Positions 22,711 through 34,449 of a stretch of DNA of 64,000 nucleotides are shown here, one piece after another; the stretch's first letter is position 1, and each line of letters begins with the position of its first letter. The translations under genes were made by a program, and so were the position numbers. The notes beneath the pieces were generated by a model, which ran no database searches, was not told where the DNA came from, and was given only the letters and a program-made list of their open reading frames with translations. Source of the stretch: Pascua guehoae. Taxonomy: Eukaryota > Basidiomycota > Tremellomycetes > Trichosporonales > Trichosporonaceae. The DNA lies in contig BCJX01000002.1 of NCBI GenBank assembly GCA_001600415.1, positions 1,364,075 through 1,428,074 on the forward strand. The letters run 5' to 3'.

Positions 22711-23434
22711 CTAGAACGGACTCCCAGCACCGAGATACACACGCATAGCAGAAGGTGGCACCTCGATGATCCGCGCACGGATCGACTCTAGCCCCAGCCG
22801 GCGTGTGGCTTCATACCTATGCCATCAGCCAAGTGCCACTTTGCCACTTTGCCACTCTCCCAGTCGCATCAGTCAGTCACCTCGGCCAAGCGCGTCGGCC
22901 GAAGCAACCACCGGCTTAGTCACAACTCCACGCTGCACGACTCAAACTCACCTATGACAGCCACCCATGGCAAAGTAAAAGTTCTGCACGCCGCCGGCGG
23001 GGTTGGCCTTGAGGGGGGCGCGGACCTTGATGACCTCGATGGGTGTAAAGACGTCTCCTGTCTATGGTGTGAGCTGGGTTGGAACGTGTTCGGAGCCGTG
23101 GCAAGTCATCAGAGACGGTGCGAGTCCCAGTCATGGGCTCGATCACTCGGCGGGTGTCTGCTCATATCGACTCAATACCGAGTCGAGCAACGTTATTGAC
23201 GATACTAACCCGCATCTCATCCATAAACTGCTCGACTTTGGCCTCGTCGAGCTCTGACGGCAGCGGGCGATTGATGACGCGCATCGGCACGACGTGCACT
23301 GGCGCGTCCTCGTCGCGCGCAAACACGGACGAGGTGGCGTGTTGCTGGGTTGTGCCGCCAGTGCGATCGGATGGTCCCTGGGCGTCCTGGACGGCCTGGG
23401 CGACCTCTGCGAGGCAGCTCTCTGTGCCTGTCAT
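22711..23434 (-). CDS. SRX1: Sulfiredoxin
   Basis: ATP-dependent reductase that repairs hyperoxidised (sulfinic) peroxiredoxin. Three exons (23434-23210, 23061-22952, 22816-22711) give about 146 aa. The family core starts with VPMRVINRPLPSELDEAKVEQFMDEM, continues with TPIEVIKVRAP, and has the catalytic motif FAMGGCHRYEA in which the Cys is the phosphoryl-sulfinate attacking residue. It ends LRVYLGAGSPF-like (MRVYLGAGSPF), as in yeast and human enzymes. GGCHRYEA is split by the second intron inside the Arg codon. The N-terminal extension of about 50 residues is Gln/Ser/Thr-rich and could be a targeting or disordered segment. The start was set at the first in-frame ATG upstream of the conserved core. 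An extra upstream exon cannot be excluded. Confidence 0.92.
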
Positions 23435-24208
23435 TGCTGTTCCAGGCTCTGCGATCGTGGTGGAAGCGACTTTGGCGGTGTTGCCGACCTGATGTTTAAT
23501 TGTGCAAGGTGCAGTGTTGAAGGGGGTGAATGACTGCTGGTGAGGAGTGACTTAGCGAGGCAAGCGATTAGACAGGGCGATAAGATGAGCAGAGGAACGA
23601 AAAGTAATTCCGTGGCATGGCACCAGCATCCCCCCGCGCCAGCTGCACCACAGGCGCCGAACACACCGAGGCAGGAAACCTCGGCCGAGACAGGCAGTCA
23701 CCCAACTCTGCACATTGCTGCTCGTCCATTATCGAGGTTCTGCCAAAACAGCACCACAATGCCATAGCTCCGAAAGGCGGAGAGTGCGCAGGAGTGCTGC
23801 AACAGTGTTCAGGAGATGTTAGCGTCCAAGAATGCCGGATTGTACGGCGTTGGATATGGATTGCAATCTGAAGACTAGTGGCAGGTGATCAAGACATCTG
23901 TTCAGGGTTTGCCAACCTTGGTGCCGTCAATCCGGATTGCCCCCCTGTTGGCCTGTTTGGATGCTTGGCTTGACTGCCACGTCCTAATTCCATTCCATTC
24001 CGCTCCGACTTCTGCGGCATCTCTCATCCTCACTGCCGCTCGCTCGGTCATCTCGCTCCCATCTCGTCCTCCACCAACATGCATGCATCTCCACCCACTC
24101 ACCTCGACATGCATATAGATATATCACTGCGAGCTATGCACGCATCGTCCATGCACCAAGCTCACCCTCCCCTCCCCCTTCGACTACTTTACGCAGCTTG
24201 CAGTGAGC
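23435..24208. other. Divergent promoter region of SRX1 and the CBM/DM9 gene
   Basis: 774 nt between start codons with no supported gene. Confidence 0.4.
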
Positions 24209-25875
24209 ATGTTCGACTTGCGGTCGCCCAGATCGCCCTCGAGCTCGTCGCAATCCTCTGCTTCCACGTCCCGTACTCCTCCCTCCTTGCAGTCGCCTCC
24301 ACTTGCCCAGCCCACTATCCGCCACCGGTGGTTACTGCCGCCGACGTCACCAAAGCGGGTTGCTGTTGCCGCCAGTCCGCGTCAGCGGGACCACAAGTCT
24401 GTGTCCTTCTCGCCACCAACTTATTCGTCGCACCGTTTCTACAAACACCACCCCCAGCATCACCACCAGCACCACCACCACTACTCTCCATACACCGCAC
24501 CGTCCGTAAAGCCCTCGCCGGGACAGGTGTCCGCTTCACCCCCCATGCACCCGAGCCAGCGCCCATTCAGCGCACCGGCCCCCGCGAGTCCTCCCTTTTG
24601 GTCTCCCAACGTCTTTTATCCCGCTGGCTCACTCGTGTGGCACGCGGGTACAGTGTGGAGGTGTGACCAGCCGCATACAAGTGGCTCCTTGGCAAGAGAG
24701 GTACGTGTCTGCCACGTTGGCTGAATACGTGCATATATCCTCTCGGCGTCGCCGCGCCGCCACGTCGCTGTTGCCTTCCCTGTAGCTGTAGTTGTCCACC
24801 ATACATGACTAACTAAACTCTTTTAACATGCATGCCACGACGCAGCTCACACCCAGCCAACCGAAAGCCTCCACCTCTGGACCCCGATTGGAAGCAGCGT
24901 CGTCTCTGCACCGGGCGGCATTGTCCCGCCGCCACCTTACGACTATGACAGCTACACGGCACGCCCCGCCACGGCCCCGAGTCCCATGGGGGACAAGCTG
25001 CGCATTGCGGCCCTCCGCGACGACGCCGAAGCTGCACGCCGCCCAACCCTGCTCCGCGAGGAGCTGCTCGGCGCACGCACGTGGCGCGTCGGTGGTGTCG
25101 GCGTGTGGGCGTACGGCGAGGACGTCTCGGTCGAGCGCACGCGCAAGACGGCCTGGCGTGAATTTACCCAGAATAACGGCAAAGACGCATGGCTCCGTGC
25201 GGCCCGTGCGCGGACGGCAGCGTACAACAATGCCCTCCATGAAAACCAGATCCGGCCGCTGGTCCGGTGGCACCTCGTCGAGGGCTCGGCGCCGATGCCC
25301 CACGACGCCATTCCCGTCGGGCACGAGGCCGACCAGCGCGTCCTCTACGCCTGCCGCGTGTGGATGGACGGCGGCGTCCATGTCGGCAAGTGAGTATACT
25401 GTAGCTGTTCGGGACCGGTGTGAACGCCGGAGCCGAGCTGGTTTCCGAATCGACAATATATTTTTCCTTGGTCTCGTCTGACCTCTACAGGGCGGGAGAC
25501 CACCTCAACGGACGCAGCTCGACATCACATGGCGGCAGGGAGCGCGCATCGTCTTCGTTTGAAGTTCTCTGCGGCGCCGCGGACGCTCTCGCCTGGGCTC
25601 CCTTTGAGCCAGGCATGGTCGCCAATCTCCCCATGTGGCAGCCGGTCGAGGGCGGACGCGAACGCAATGGCCGCGCGATTCTGATCGCCCGAGCTCAGTG
25701 GAGGGGCGGCCTCCAGCCAGGCAGTAAGTCCACGCTTGATACCACGATTATGATTGTTAACGTCCCCGCAGAGGTCCTCGTTGACGACGACCATGCCTGC
25801 ATCCCATTCAACGGCACCGAGAACTGGGTACGCCCGTTTGAAGTGCTCACATACGCTACGACACACCGCCGCTAA
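24209..25875 (+). CDS. CBM5/12-like plus DM9-repeat protein
   Basis: Four exons (24209-24700, 24857-25389, 25491-25723, 25772-25875) give about 453 aa. The N-terminal 100 residues are Ser/Pro/His-rich with a HHPQHHHQHHHH run. Next is a compact aromatic module, W..NVFYPAGSLVWHAGTVWRC...HTS...LHLWTPIG. It reads as a chitin/cellulose-binding CBM5/12 fold split across the first intron. A helical middle part follows. The C-terminal half has two DM9 (DUF3421) units: PVGHEADQRVLYACRVWMDGG-type, then IARAQWRGGLQPGKVLVD...CIPFNGTENW. DM9 proteins in animals bind mannose, but their role in fungi is unknown to me. There is no signal peptide, so a cytosolic or unconventionally secreted lectin-like role is possible. 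Start codon 24209 is the first ATG of the frame. Confidence 0.8.
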
Positions 25876-28800
25876 GCTGCAGCGGCCCGCGTCAGTGACA
25901 TGCTGGCATGCTACTACCCGCGCCGCGGGCCGCGAGGGCGGCTGAGCCGCTTCCCTTCACTTTGGAACTTAATCGTTTCCTGAAAATAAAAAAAACGTCG
26001 CCTTCGACGCCCGCTTGTCTTTCCAACAAGAAACCCACACATTCTATGCCGCTTGCTTTCCATCCCCTTCCCAAACCCCCTCACCCTCACCCTACCCCAC
26101 TTGCCTTTTTTTTAAAAAAAAAAAAAACTTGGAGCCTGCTCGCCTTCCCAACCCTCACTTCCCCCTCGTCCCCATTCCCCGCTGTCCGTTTGTCGTCTCC
26201 GCCATTACCGCACTGCATTTGTCGCATACCAATAACCCACAAGTTTTCTTGTTCCCCGGACAGACTAGCTAGATTCCCCGTGCCGGTTTGGGCGGGCGGA
26301 CTCTGTATCCATTGCATGTACATCATTTTCCCAACATATTCGCACGAGTCGCCCCAGTTGTCTGAACAATCGTAGCCTAGCAACAAGAGTAGCCGAAGAC
26401 TGCGGATCGGGGTAATCAACCGTCTTGCGCGAGTTTGCGTGAGTTATTCCTGAAACCCCGAAACCCGCGCCTACAGTACACCTTTGCGGCACACAAGAGC
26501 ATATTGGGCAGTCGCGTTGGAAGTTGGTGTCAGCGACGCGCCCATCGCTCAATTGCACGCTCCGCCAAAGCCGGAGATTCACACCTCAAAGCCCGACAAC
26601 AAGCAACAATTAGCATTACTGGGAACATCCGTTGGAGCCGTGGTAAATCGCGGAACGCTCGGGACCGCAAGTACACGCAGAGGTAGTTGTTGGGAAAACC
26701 CACTTGATGGTCAGGCACACGACAGGCTAGTCTGCGTATCCATTCCCCCGGCGCGCTTGCCACCCCTTAGATGCACGCGTATCGCGTAAGTCGCCGGAGC
26801 CCCCTTGTCCTCCGCAATTCAGGTCCGGTGTACAAGCATACAAGACAAACTGGAACCGTGGAACGGTACGTGTCGGTGGTATGTGTGTGCTGATCCGTGT
26901 TTCCCGGGCCGAGTGGGCGGCAGATGGGCTGCCCACGATCGAGTGGCGGGTCGTGCCTGCCTCGCTCGGCACCCGAAATCGTCGTCATCTTGCACCCGTC
27001 AATTGCAACCCCTCCATCTTGTGCATGCCAGAACTAATCCACAATCCCGGGTCCATCGTGTCGGAATGCGATCAGTCGTGCATATCGCCTGCCGGGAATC
27101 ACGGACAGGTTGTTTTGACTTTTGCGATCGACGGATCTGCCGAGCGAGGAATCCTCTGTACCCAAGGGGGCGGCCAACGCGTCTCGGTGGAGCCCATCGG
27201 GGGCACGTGAACGGCTCGCCCGGAAGTTAAGGTTAATGCCCGACACGCGTCTCCTGCTCGTGGCTCCACTCTGCGCGCCCCGAGTCTCCCGGAGTCGCCG
27301 CGGCCCCGTGACTTGTTTCACGTTTGGACCGACACGTGAGAGCGGGATAGGAATGGCGGGCCGCCGCGGAACGCGGATGCGGCGTGTTGGTGCGAGACCA
27401 CGTCTAATCTGCGATCACAATGTGTCTAGTGCATGCCGTTCGTCCGAAGATACCGGCATGTATCGATTAGTTCTATTCCATTCCTCGGTCGAGCAATGTC
27501 GCAGGTTGTGGTTGTGGTAGCTGTTTACGTCTGGTGGTCGCTTCTCTCGCCAGGCGGCGGGTGGGCGGCCTGTGGCCCGTTGGATCTGAGCGGGCGACGC
27601 ATGACGCCCCTCTAATACCCTCTGTCCACGTTCACTCGGACGTGGGTCGTTCAGTTGGTGTAAACCATACCCACGACGCCCAGCGATGCTTGGGTTGGAT
27701 GGGGATGCTGCCCGAGGCCAGCTCTGTCATAGCATCATGGAGCTGATCAGTACCAGCATAGCTCAGCCCTTCGGTCCTTGCAGAGTGGCAGCAACACTCC
27801 ATCGTCGTGCGGATTATCTCGTGCCAAGGGATTCTCTCGTGTCAGTCTCAACACTCTCCCAAGCTCATTAAACATCAGAGACTATCCCGTGCCAGTGATG
27901 AAGCCAACTCCACAAGACGAATCACTGCTCAGTCCCGTTCACGCCAGGAGGTTACTCGGCCTGCCCCGACCACGAGCCGCGCTCCGCGACGACCATAGAA
28001 CACGCACCCCGTAGACGCGTGGCAGTGTTCGTCCGCCGATATTTACAGCCAATAATCTTCCATCCGCAAAAATCGCGACTGCAGTGCTACTGCAGTAGAA
28101 GCCCGGTATACACTCAATATGGGTTTACTCATTCGAGGCGCAGCCCACGAGCCCGCCGGTTATGGCGCACCACACGGTCCTGCTTTCCGCAAGTTCCCAG
28201 TGTGTGGGGTGTATCCTGTCTAACGGCACAAACCAAACACTCGGCCCAGACGTATCCACCATGCCCAGAATAATCAAAGTAGAAGATTTGCTAAAGCTCA
28301 GTTGCCATAAAATTGAAAATAAAAACAGCTTTGCTCAAGACAGTCAAAGAATGGATGTTGAGTGCCGTCCTTTATTACCAGGCTTGCAGACCATTCAGAA
28401 CTTTCTTTTCTAGATACAAGAGAACATGCGGGTTCTTTTTCATATAGTATTCGTTCATTTCCGTGTAGCACGGAGTACGATTGCCCACATATTCTACAGA
28501 GCAGGAAGAGCGGCACAACCGCCCCATTACATCCTGAGCTCTGCCTCGACCGTCCTTGTTCGAGTATTTTCGAGCGTCTGGACACTTTCCTCAGCTCACT
28601 ATCCGCCGTTCAATCCCTCCCGCAGCCTCAACTGCCTAGCGCGCGCCGTCAACACCCCAACTTCGTCGTTCCCGCCAAAGTGCTGTCCTCTTTCCTCCCC
28701 CAAATGCTCCCCTCCTTCCTCTTCCCTGAATGGATACCCTCTTCTCGCTCCCCGTCCCCCCTTCCTCCCTCTCCTTCTCTATCTCTCTCATTCCTCCCCC

Positions 28801-28909
28801 CTTCCCACGCCTGTCCTCACGCTTGCCTCCCCTCCCCCTCTCCAACCCTCTCCTCCCAGCACCACCCCACGCCTCGGCGCGCACGCCCCAACGCCCCCCA
28901 AACGTGCAC
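25876..28909. other. 3-kb gap without recognisable genes
   Basis: Frames on both strands show no motif or stable composition. The stretch contains a T8A14-like run near 26107-26126 and an A/T-richer island at about 28260-28500 that stands out from its surroundings. Clustered pyrimidine tracts at 28690-28860 lie immediately upstream of the tRNA. It may hold long UTRs, ncRNA or decayed sequence. Confidence 0.4.
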
Positions 28910-29002
28910 GGCGAGATGGCCGAGCGGTCTAAGGCGCTGTGTTAAGGTTGTTTTATCCACCTCCGCAGTCTTCGGACGTGGGTTCGAATCCCACTCTCGT
29001 CA
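28910..29002 (+). tRNA. tRNA-Leu(AAG) with 15-nt intron
   Basis: Acceptor arms GGCGAGA and TCTCGTC pair over seven positions, and the discriminator is A. The D-arm region TGGCCGAGCGGTCTAAGGCGC is the class II Leu type. The anticodon stem is CTGTG/CGCAG, with anticodon AAG at 28944-28946. A short intron (28948-28962) starts one base after the anticodon. A variable arm (TCTTCGGAC) and the T-arm GTGGGTTCGAATCCCAC complete it. Confidence 0.95.
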
Positions 29003-29602
29003 GACGAGGATTCAGTTCCTCCCAAAGCCAAGCTTTTTGGGTCGTGGAGGGGATGGGTGGATGGTGTGGCATGTCATGGGCGGTGGGATGTGTGATGTGG
29101 ACGACGAGTGTGAAGGTGCGTCTAGTGCCACACTGGGGACAGGGCGACTCGGCACAGTCGCTGATCCCGGGTGCCATGTGATGCAAAGGTGATATGATGT
29201 ATGATGTGGCAGACGAGCTCGTGCCCAAACACTGTTAGACAAACGCTGACAGGTGCGACGCATCGCAGGGCAGCAACGGGGAATGACTAGGGACTTTGTT
29301 GGACGCCGGGTGCAACCTTGGGTAGGCAGGGTACGACGCCGACACGAACCATCTCCACAACGCACCTCACCTCGAGGGCCATAATAACTCATGCTTACAT
29401 GTCTACGATGCAATATGACGACGTACCAACAAAACATGCCACAGTCTCCCTGTAAAACACACTGATCCAACCTCTACGCCGACCGTGACACCTGCGACCC
29501 ACATTAAAGATGCCCCAGGTATCTCGCAAGCCTCGGCCACTGCCTCTTCACCACCCTTCCACGGCTCTTCTACCACCCTTCACCCCCCCCACACTCCACC
29601 CC
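29003..29602. other. Intergenic between tRNA-Leu and CDC4 3' end
   Basis: No gene seen. The right part is presumably the CDC4 3' UTR. Confidence 0.4.
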
Positions 29603-32600
29603 CTAGTCATTCTCGAGTTCCATCGAGTCGACCATGTCCTCGTCGTCCTGCTCCGCGTTCGATTCGGGATCGACGAGGTCGACGAGATCGACGTTGATGG
29701 CCAAGCGGCTTCCGCTCGCGCGCGCGTTCCTCGTCGCGCTCCGAGTCGACCGATTCCTGCTGCTGCTGCTGCCGCTACTACTGCTGCTGCTGGGGCGCGC
29801 CGTCCCGCTACTGCTCGTACGTGCACTGGTGCGCATGCTGGTGCCGCTGGCGCTGGCGCTAGTGCTACCGCCGCCACTCCGGGTCGCACGTGAGCTGCTC
29901 TCGCCCCTACTTGCACTCGCGCTGCTCTCGCCCGTCCGCCCACTTCCACTTCCACTCGCAACGGGGGCATCGTCCCAAATGCTGTCAAACACGCTCTCGA
30001 TGGGCTCGCTTTGACCGCGCATTTCGTCGCGCGGCTCGCTCTTGTTGCGGCGCTGGTCCAGGCCCTTTGGCCAGTGGACGGCGCGGGATAAGCGATCCGA
30101 CGAGAGCGACCCTTCGGGGGTGACGCTGGCGACGCGCGAACGGCCAGCAACAAGGTCGGCCAGCCTATTATGGGCGGTTGTACGGATCCCCGCGCTGGTA
30201 TCGGGTGTCGCGTCCGGGGACGAAGACGACGGGTCGTCAAAAAAAATCACGTCGTCGTCCGCATCCACGCTGTTGGTCTGGTACGCCTGAGGCTCGCGCG
30301 GGTCGCCGCGCTCCCACGGCGGACGGCAGAGGCTGTCGAGCTTTTCGTCATCAATGGGATCCGAGCTCTTGCCAAAGTCGAACACGTCAAACATGGTGTT
30401 GCCGCCACGGTGCGACGCCGACACGAGGAGGTTTTTGTGGAATGCAACCTGCCACACCGAGCTCAGGCCGATGATCAAGTCGCGCACAACTTGGCCCGTG
30501 CGCATGTCCCACAGCTTGAGCGTGCCTTCGCTGCCGCTCACCACCTTGCCCTCGTCATGCTGGAAGCACGTGATGGCGCCAGCGTGAGAGGACAGGACGT
30601 GTTTCAGCTCAGGCTTGTTGGCGTCCCAAACGCGCAGTGACGCGTCCGCCGCCGCCGAAACGTAATAGTTTGGCGACGAGCCCAACAGTCCCACCAACGC
30701 CGAGTGGCCGGTAAACGTGTGCAGACAAGCGCCAGTCGCAATGTCCCAGATTTTGACCGTGGTGTCAAGCGAGCCTGAAATGACGCGCTTGCGGAAAGGG
30801 TCAAAGGCAATGCTGTAGACTGGCAAGGGTCAGTATCGCTGCAAACATGCATTGATGGTTTTACTCACCCTTGTTCTCGTGCCCGGTCAGCACGTGCAGG
30901 CATGTCCCCTTGACAATGTCCCAAATGCGGACATTCTTGTCATACGAGGCCGAGGCGCAGATGCGACCGTGTGCCGCGACTGCGCGGACCGCTTCGACAT
31001 GGCCTTCGAGGTGCATGAGGTGGTACGGGTTCTGCTCGGGTGGAATGTTCTTGGCGCCCGTCCACGGCTCGCCCTTTTTGGGAAGCTTCCAGACGCGCAG
31101 CGAGGTGTCGCGCGATCCCGTGATAACGACCGGGAACGGCGGCTGGTACTCGCCCGTTGCCTCATCATAGACGGGCTCGACAATCTGCAGGCAGCGCACC
31201 GTCGATGTATGGCCCAAGAATAAGTGGGTCTGGGAACACGACTCGAGGTCCCAGATGCGGACAGACCGATCAGTCGATCCAGTGACAAGCGTGTCGCCCT
31301 TGAATTCGAGGGCCCAGACACCGCCCTCGTGGCCGCCGAGGCGCTTGCGCAGCTGGCCGTTGCGAGTGTTGTAGACGTAGATCGAGTGGTCGTCCGACGC
31401 CGACACAATCTTGTCGTGGTCAAACTGCAGGCAGGTGACAACGTTGGTGCCATGGCCAGTAAACGACGTGTGCGTGGGCTTCTTCTTGAGCCAGCCGCGC
31501 TGGTCGACATAGCGGCGGCGGCAGACGTGCTTGAGGGGCGTGGGGCGATCGTCTGGAGGCGGCTGCACATCGGAGACCAGTGGCATTGGCTCGTCCTCGC
31601 TGGGCGTTCCGGCCTTGGACAGGCGGCGGCTCTGGGCACGGCAGTCGAGTGCCTCTACGCGGCGTCGAATTTGCTTCTCCTCTTCTTCCTCGACGCCATG
31701 GCCGTACCACATGCCCTCCTGGACCAGACGGGTGCGCCATACGCTGCGGTCACTGTCAATCATCTTGCGCCACCGGCGACACACGCGCGACGCCCTTGTG
31801 AGGCTCTTGGTGTCGAGATTGTGAAGAATCTGCACGGAAATCTCGTGCGGGAGAAGGCCGATAAAGTCGCGCTTGAGTGCAGTGGACGCAAACGCCGAGA
31901 TGCGCTGAATGGTCGGCATGCGCGAGCGACGGAACAGGTGCATCAGCACGTGCTGCTGCATCTTGTCAGGGAGTTGCTCAAAGTGGTCAATCATGGCCGG
32001 GAGTGACAAGAGTGTGGCCGTCTCGAGACCCGAGCCAAGCGATGGTTGGACGCTGGTACTGGCATTGTCGTCTGCCGAACTCGGCGACAGGGGGGTCATG
32101 AGCTGGTCTGCGCCTCCATCAGTCGTAATGTCGCTTGTTGGGCGAGGCTTTTTGCGCGGGGGCGACGACTGTCGCACAAAGCTACCCGTTCCTTCGATGG
32201 GCGTCGGAAGGACACCCTCGCCCATGTGCCCATCGCCACACGGTGTGATGGGGCTTAACTCGTGTGGCCGTTTGCGTTCCTTGCCCTTTGCCTTGGACAG
32301 ATACTTTGCAAAACCCACACCATCCCGGTAGTTGTCGGTTGGAAACGAGCGTCGCCAACCGGGGCCCTTTGATTCGCCAGGCACCGAGCCGCCATCGGCG
32401 ATCGGCCTGGCATCCTCCTGGACAAGGACGCGGCGGCCTCCCAGGTTGAGCGCAAGAACGCGAAGGTCCTCTGGGGTCGGTTCGTGCGCCAGGGGGTACT
32501 CGTCGTGCGAGAGGTAGTACGGGAGGGGAATGGCCTTGGGCGCTGGAATGCGGGGTAGTGGGATGGGCGCAAACGACGTGGTGGTGCGTGTCGTGTGTGT

Positions 32601-32792
32601 CACACTGCAAGTGGGTGTGAGCGCCGCGGTGTGAAGGAGCCGGTGCCAGCCAAATGGGAAAACTTACACAGTCTCGACCACTGCGTCCTCCATCTTGAGC
32701 ACGGGGCCGTCACGCGTCCACATTAACGTGGAGCCTGCTGCCGATGAGCTCGCACCCGCAACGTCGTTGCGGGGCGAAAAGCCAGTCGACAT
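29603..32792 (-). CDS. CDC4: SCF ubiquitin-ligase receptor Cdc4 (F-box, WD40)
   Basis: Three exons (32792-32668, 32604-30869, 30819-29603) give about 1025 aa. A disordered N-terminus with a basic PPRKKPRP stretch, possibly a nuclear signal, leads to a conserved dimerisation-type helix (LPDKMQQHVLMHLFRRS). The F-box follows (DFIGLLPHEISVQILHNLDTK...CRRWRKM), then WD40 blades beginning at HTSFTGHGTNVVTCL. Blade hallmarks include GSTDRSVRIWDLES, ITGSRDTSLRVWKLP, SASYDKNVRIWDIVKGTC and ISGSLDTTVKIWDIATG, with the Arg residues expected to read phospho-degrons. After the propeller is an extra tail of about 190 residues with a Ser/Arg-rich run. It binds Skp1 through the F-box and recruits phosphorylated substrates for destruction. 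Met30 or Pop1-type F-box WD40 proteins are the alternatives, but the dimerisation helix and blade wording favour Cdc4. Confidence 0.9.
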
Positions 32793-34449
32793 GGTGGGTT
32801 GGACGGGGGAAGGAGATAAAGTGGGAATGGATAGATTGGGGGGGGGGGGTGGGGGGAGAGGTGATCAGGTGAGAGATGTGCAAGTCTCGAGTCTGTGATT
32901 TATACGGTGGCGTCTGTCGGGTGTCAGCGATGTGTGTCTGATGAAGATCTGTGATATGGGCGCGCGCGATGCAATCCGATGACGCGGTGTTTGTCGCCAA
33001 ACTGTGTGTCGGAAACGAGGCCAATGGAGTGTTGGGAAATGTGGGATGTATGACGGACGGCACAAGCACAGCAGCACAGCAAGCCACTTGGACGGTGCCA
33101 GTGGTGGCGCCGCCAAGCAGTGGTAATCTCAATCACAAGACCACTGGCGAGCTGTGGAGGAAAGACAATGCCAGCAGCGCCACCCACCCACTACGCGTCC
33201 ACCCAGTTATGCAGCAAATCTGGGCACCAAACAGGATTGCAGAGCGGGACTGGACTCACCGTGTGTTATGGCGCGACGGTCCTCGCGTAGGAAGCGACGT
33301 GCCAAGTACACAGAGCACGCTACCACATGCGCTAAGCGGGGTTGAACGTGAGAGGCGCAGGACGACTCCGAGCCGAGCCGCAACGGGGGACGGAGTGGTC
33401 GAGTTCTAAGACAGCGCCCTTTGGGTCCGAACAGCTTCGTGTTCGGCACAACAAAGTAGACGACCCGTCTAGTGTGGCCGCAGGTGGGAATGAAGAATAA
33501 TGAGACTCTTGGGGTGAGACGAGGTTCCGAGATGTGTGCAGTCTTGGAAACTTGAGATTAGCCTTTATAGCGCGTGTCACCGTGCGCAGCCAACCTGGCC
33601 GAGAATGCAGGGCTGCGCAATGCTCGAGGGCGTTTACACCCCCATGCATGGCATGCACTTTACACCGCTAGTCGCCGTTGTCGCAGCGGAGCATGACTTA
33701 CCTCAAAGGTCTGATTCAAGGCAGCCGTTGTTGGCGCGCGAGTTGCGTCTCGACGCGCGGGGGAACAGGCCGTTTGGAGGCGTTCTGGTGGCGATCGCCG
33801 AAAGTGCGCAGCACGCGCTTTGCAATCTCCCTCAAGTTACACTATGGTCGTTGTTGACCATGAAAGCTGGGGATAGTTGTAAGAGTTGAGCCAGTTGGAC
33901 GAACTGGAGAAAGGTTTGGTTGTGCGAGTGTTGCAAAGTGGACGCGAGGAAACAACCGACAGACAGTGAGGGAAGGCCCTTCGAGATATGGCATTGATGG
34001 GTTCGCGCCGGATCGGACAGGCTCTGTGGCCCCTGCCCGCCTGCCTCTCTGCCTCTCTGCCAGGATGATTAAGGTCGCGGTTAGGGTCAAACATAGCGGA
34101 AGTATACCCAGAAAGCTAAGTATTCGGCTCCAGACGGATGACGCCGCCAGGGTCTCTCTCAGACGCGGAGTTCATGCGGCTTTCCGCTTGCACGCTTGCA
34201 GAACGGTCCACGAGCAAGTGCACAACTACAGTAGTGTCTAGTGTCGTCGTCTTCCCCACGATGCATACAAGTGCGGCGTTGAATGCAGTATGCCGGGTAA
34301 CATGCTCGCCATGTGCATACATACGACTATGGAATTGCTCAAACCACATGTCAGCAACCGCCCCGTGCCGCGGGCGGGGCGTGACAGTTACCAAACGGCG
34401 GAGCCACGCCGCAGCCAAGCTTCGCCTCCCTGGCAACGCACAGAACACG
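32793..34449. other. Intergenic upstream of CDC4
   Basis: 1.65 kb. A G run on the plus strand (32838-32849, a C run on the CDC4 sense strand) lies 46 nt upstream of the CDC4 start. A 7-bp hairpin CCGAACA/TGTTCGG is near 33427-33446. No coding region is supported. Confidence 0.45.

Noticed and set aside
27894..27960. GTGATGA as a snoRNA C box
   Set aside because: No D box or guide within range.
28362..29192. A 276-codon plus-strand frame
   Set aside because: It reads straight through the tRNA-Leu gene, is low-complexity Pro/Ser, and has no domain.
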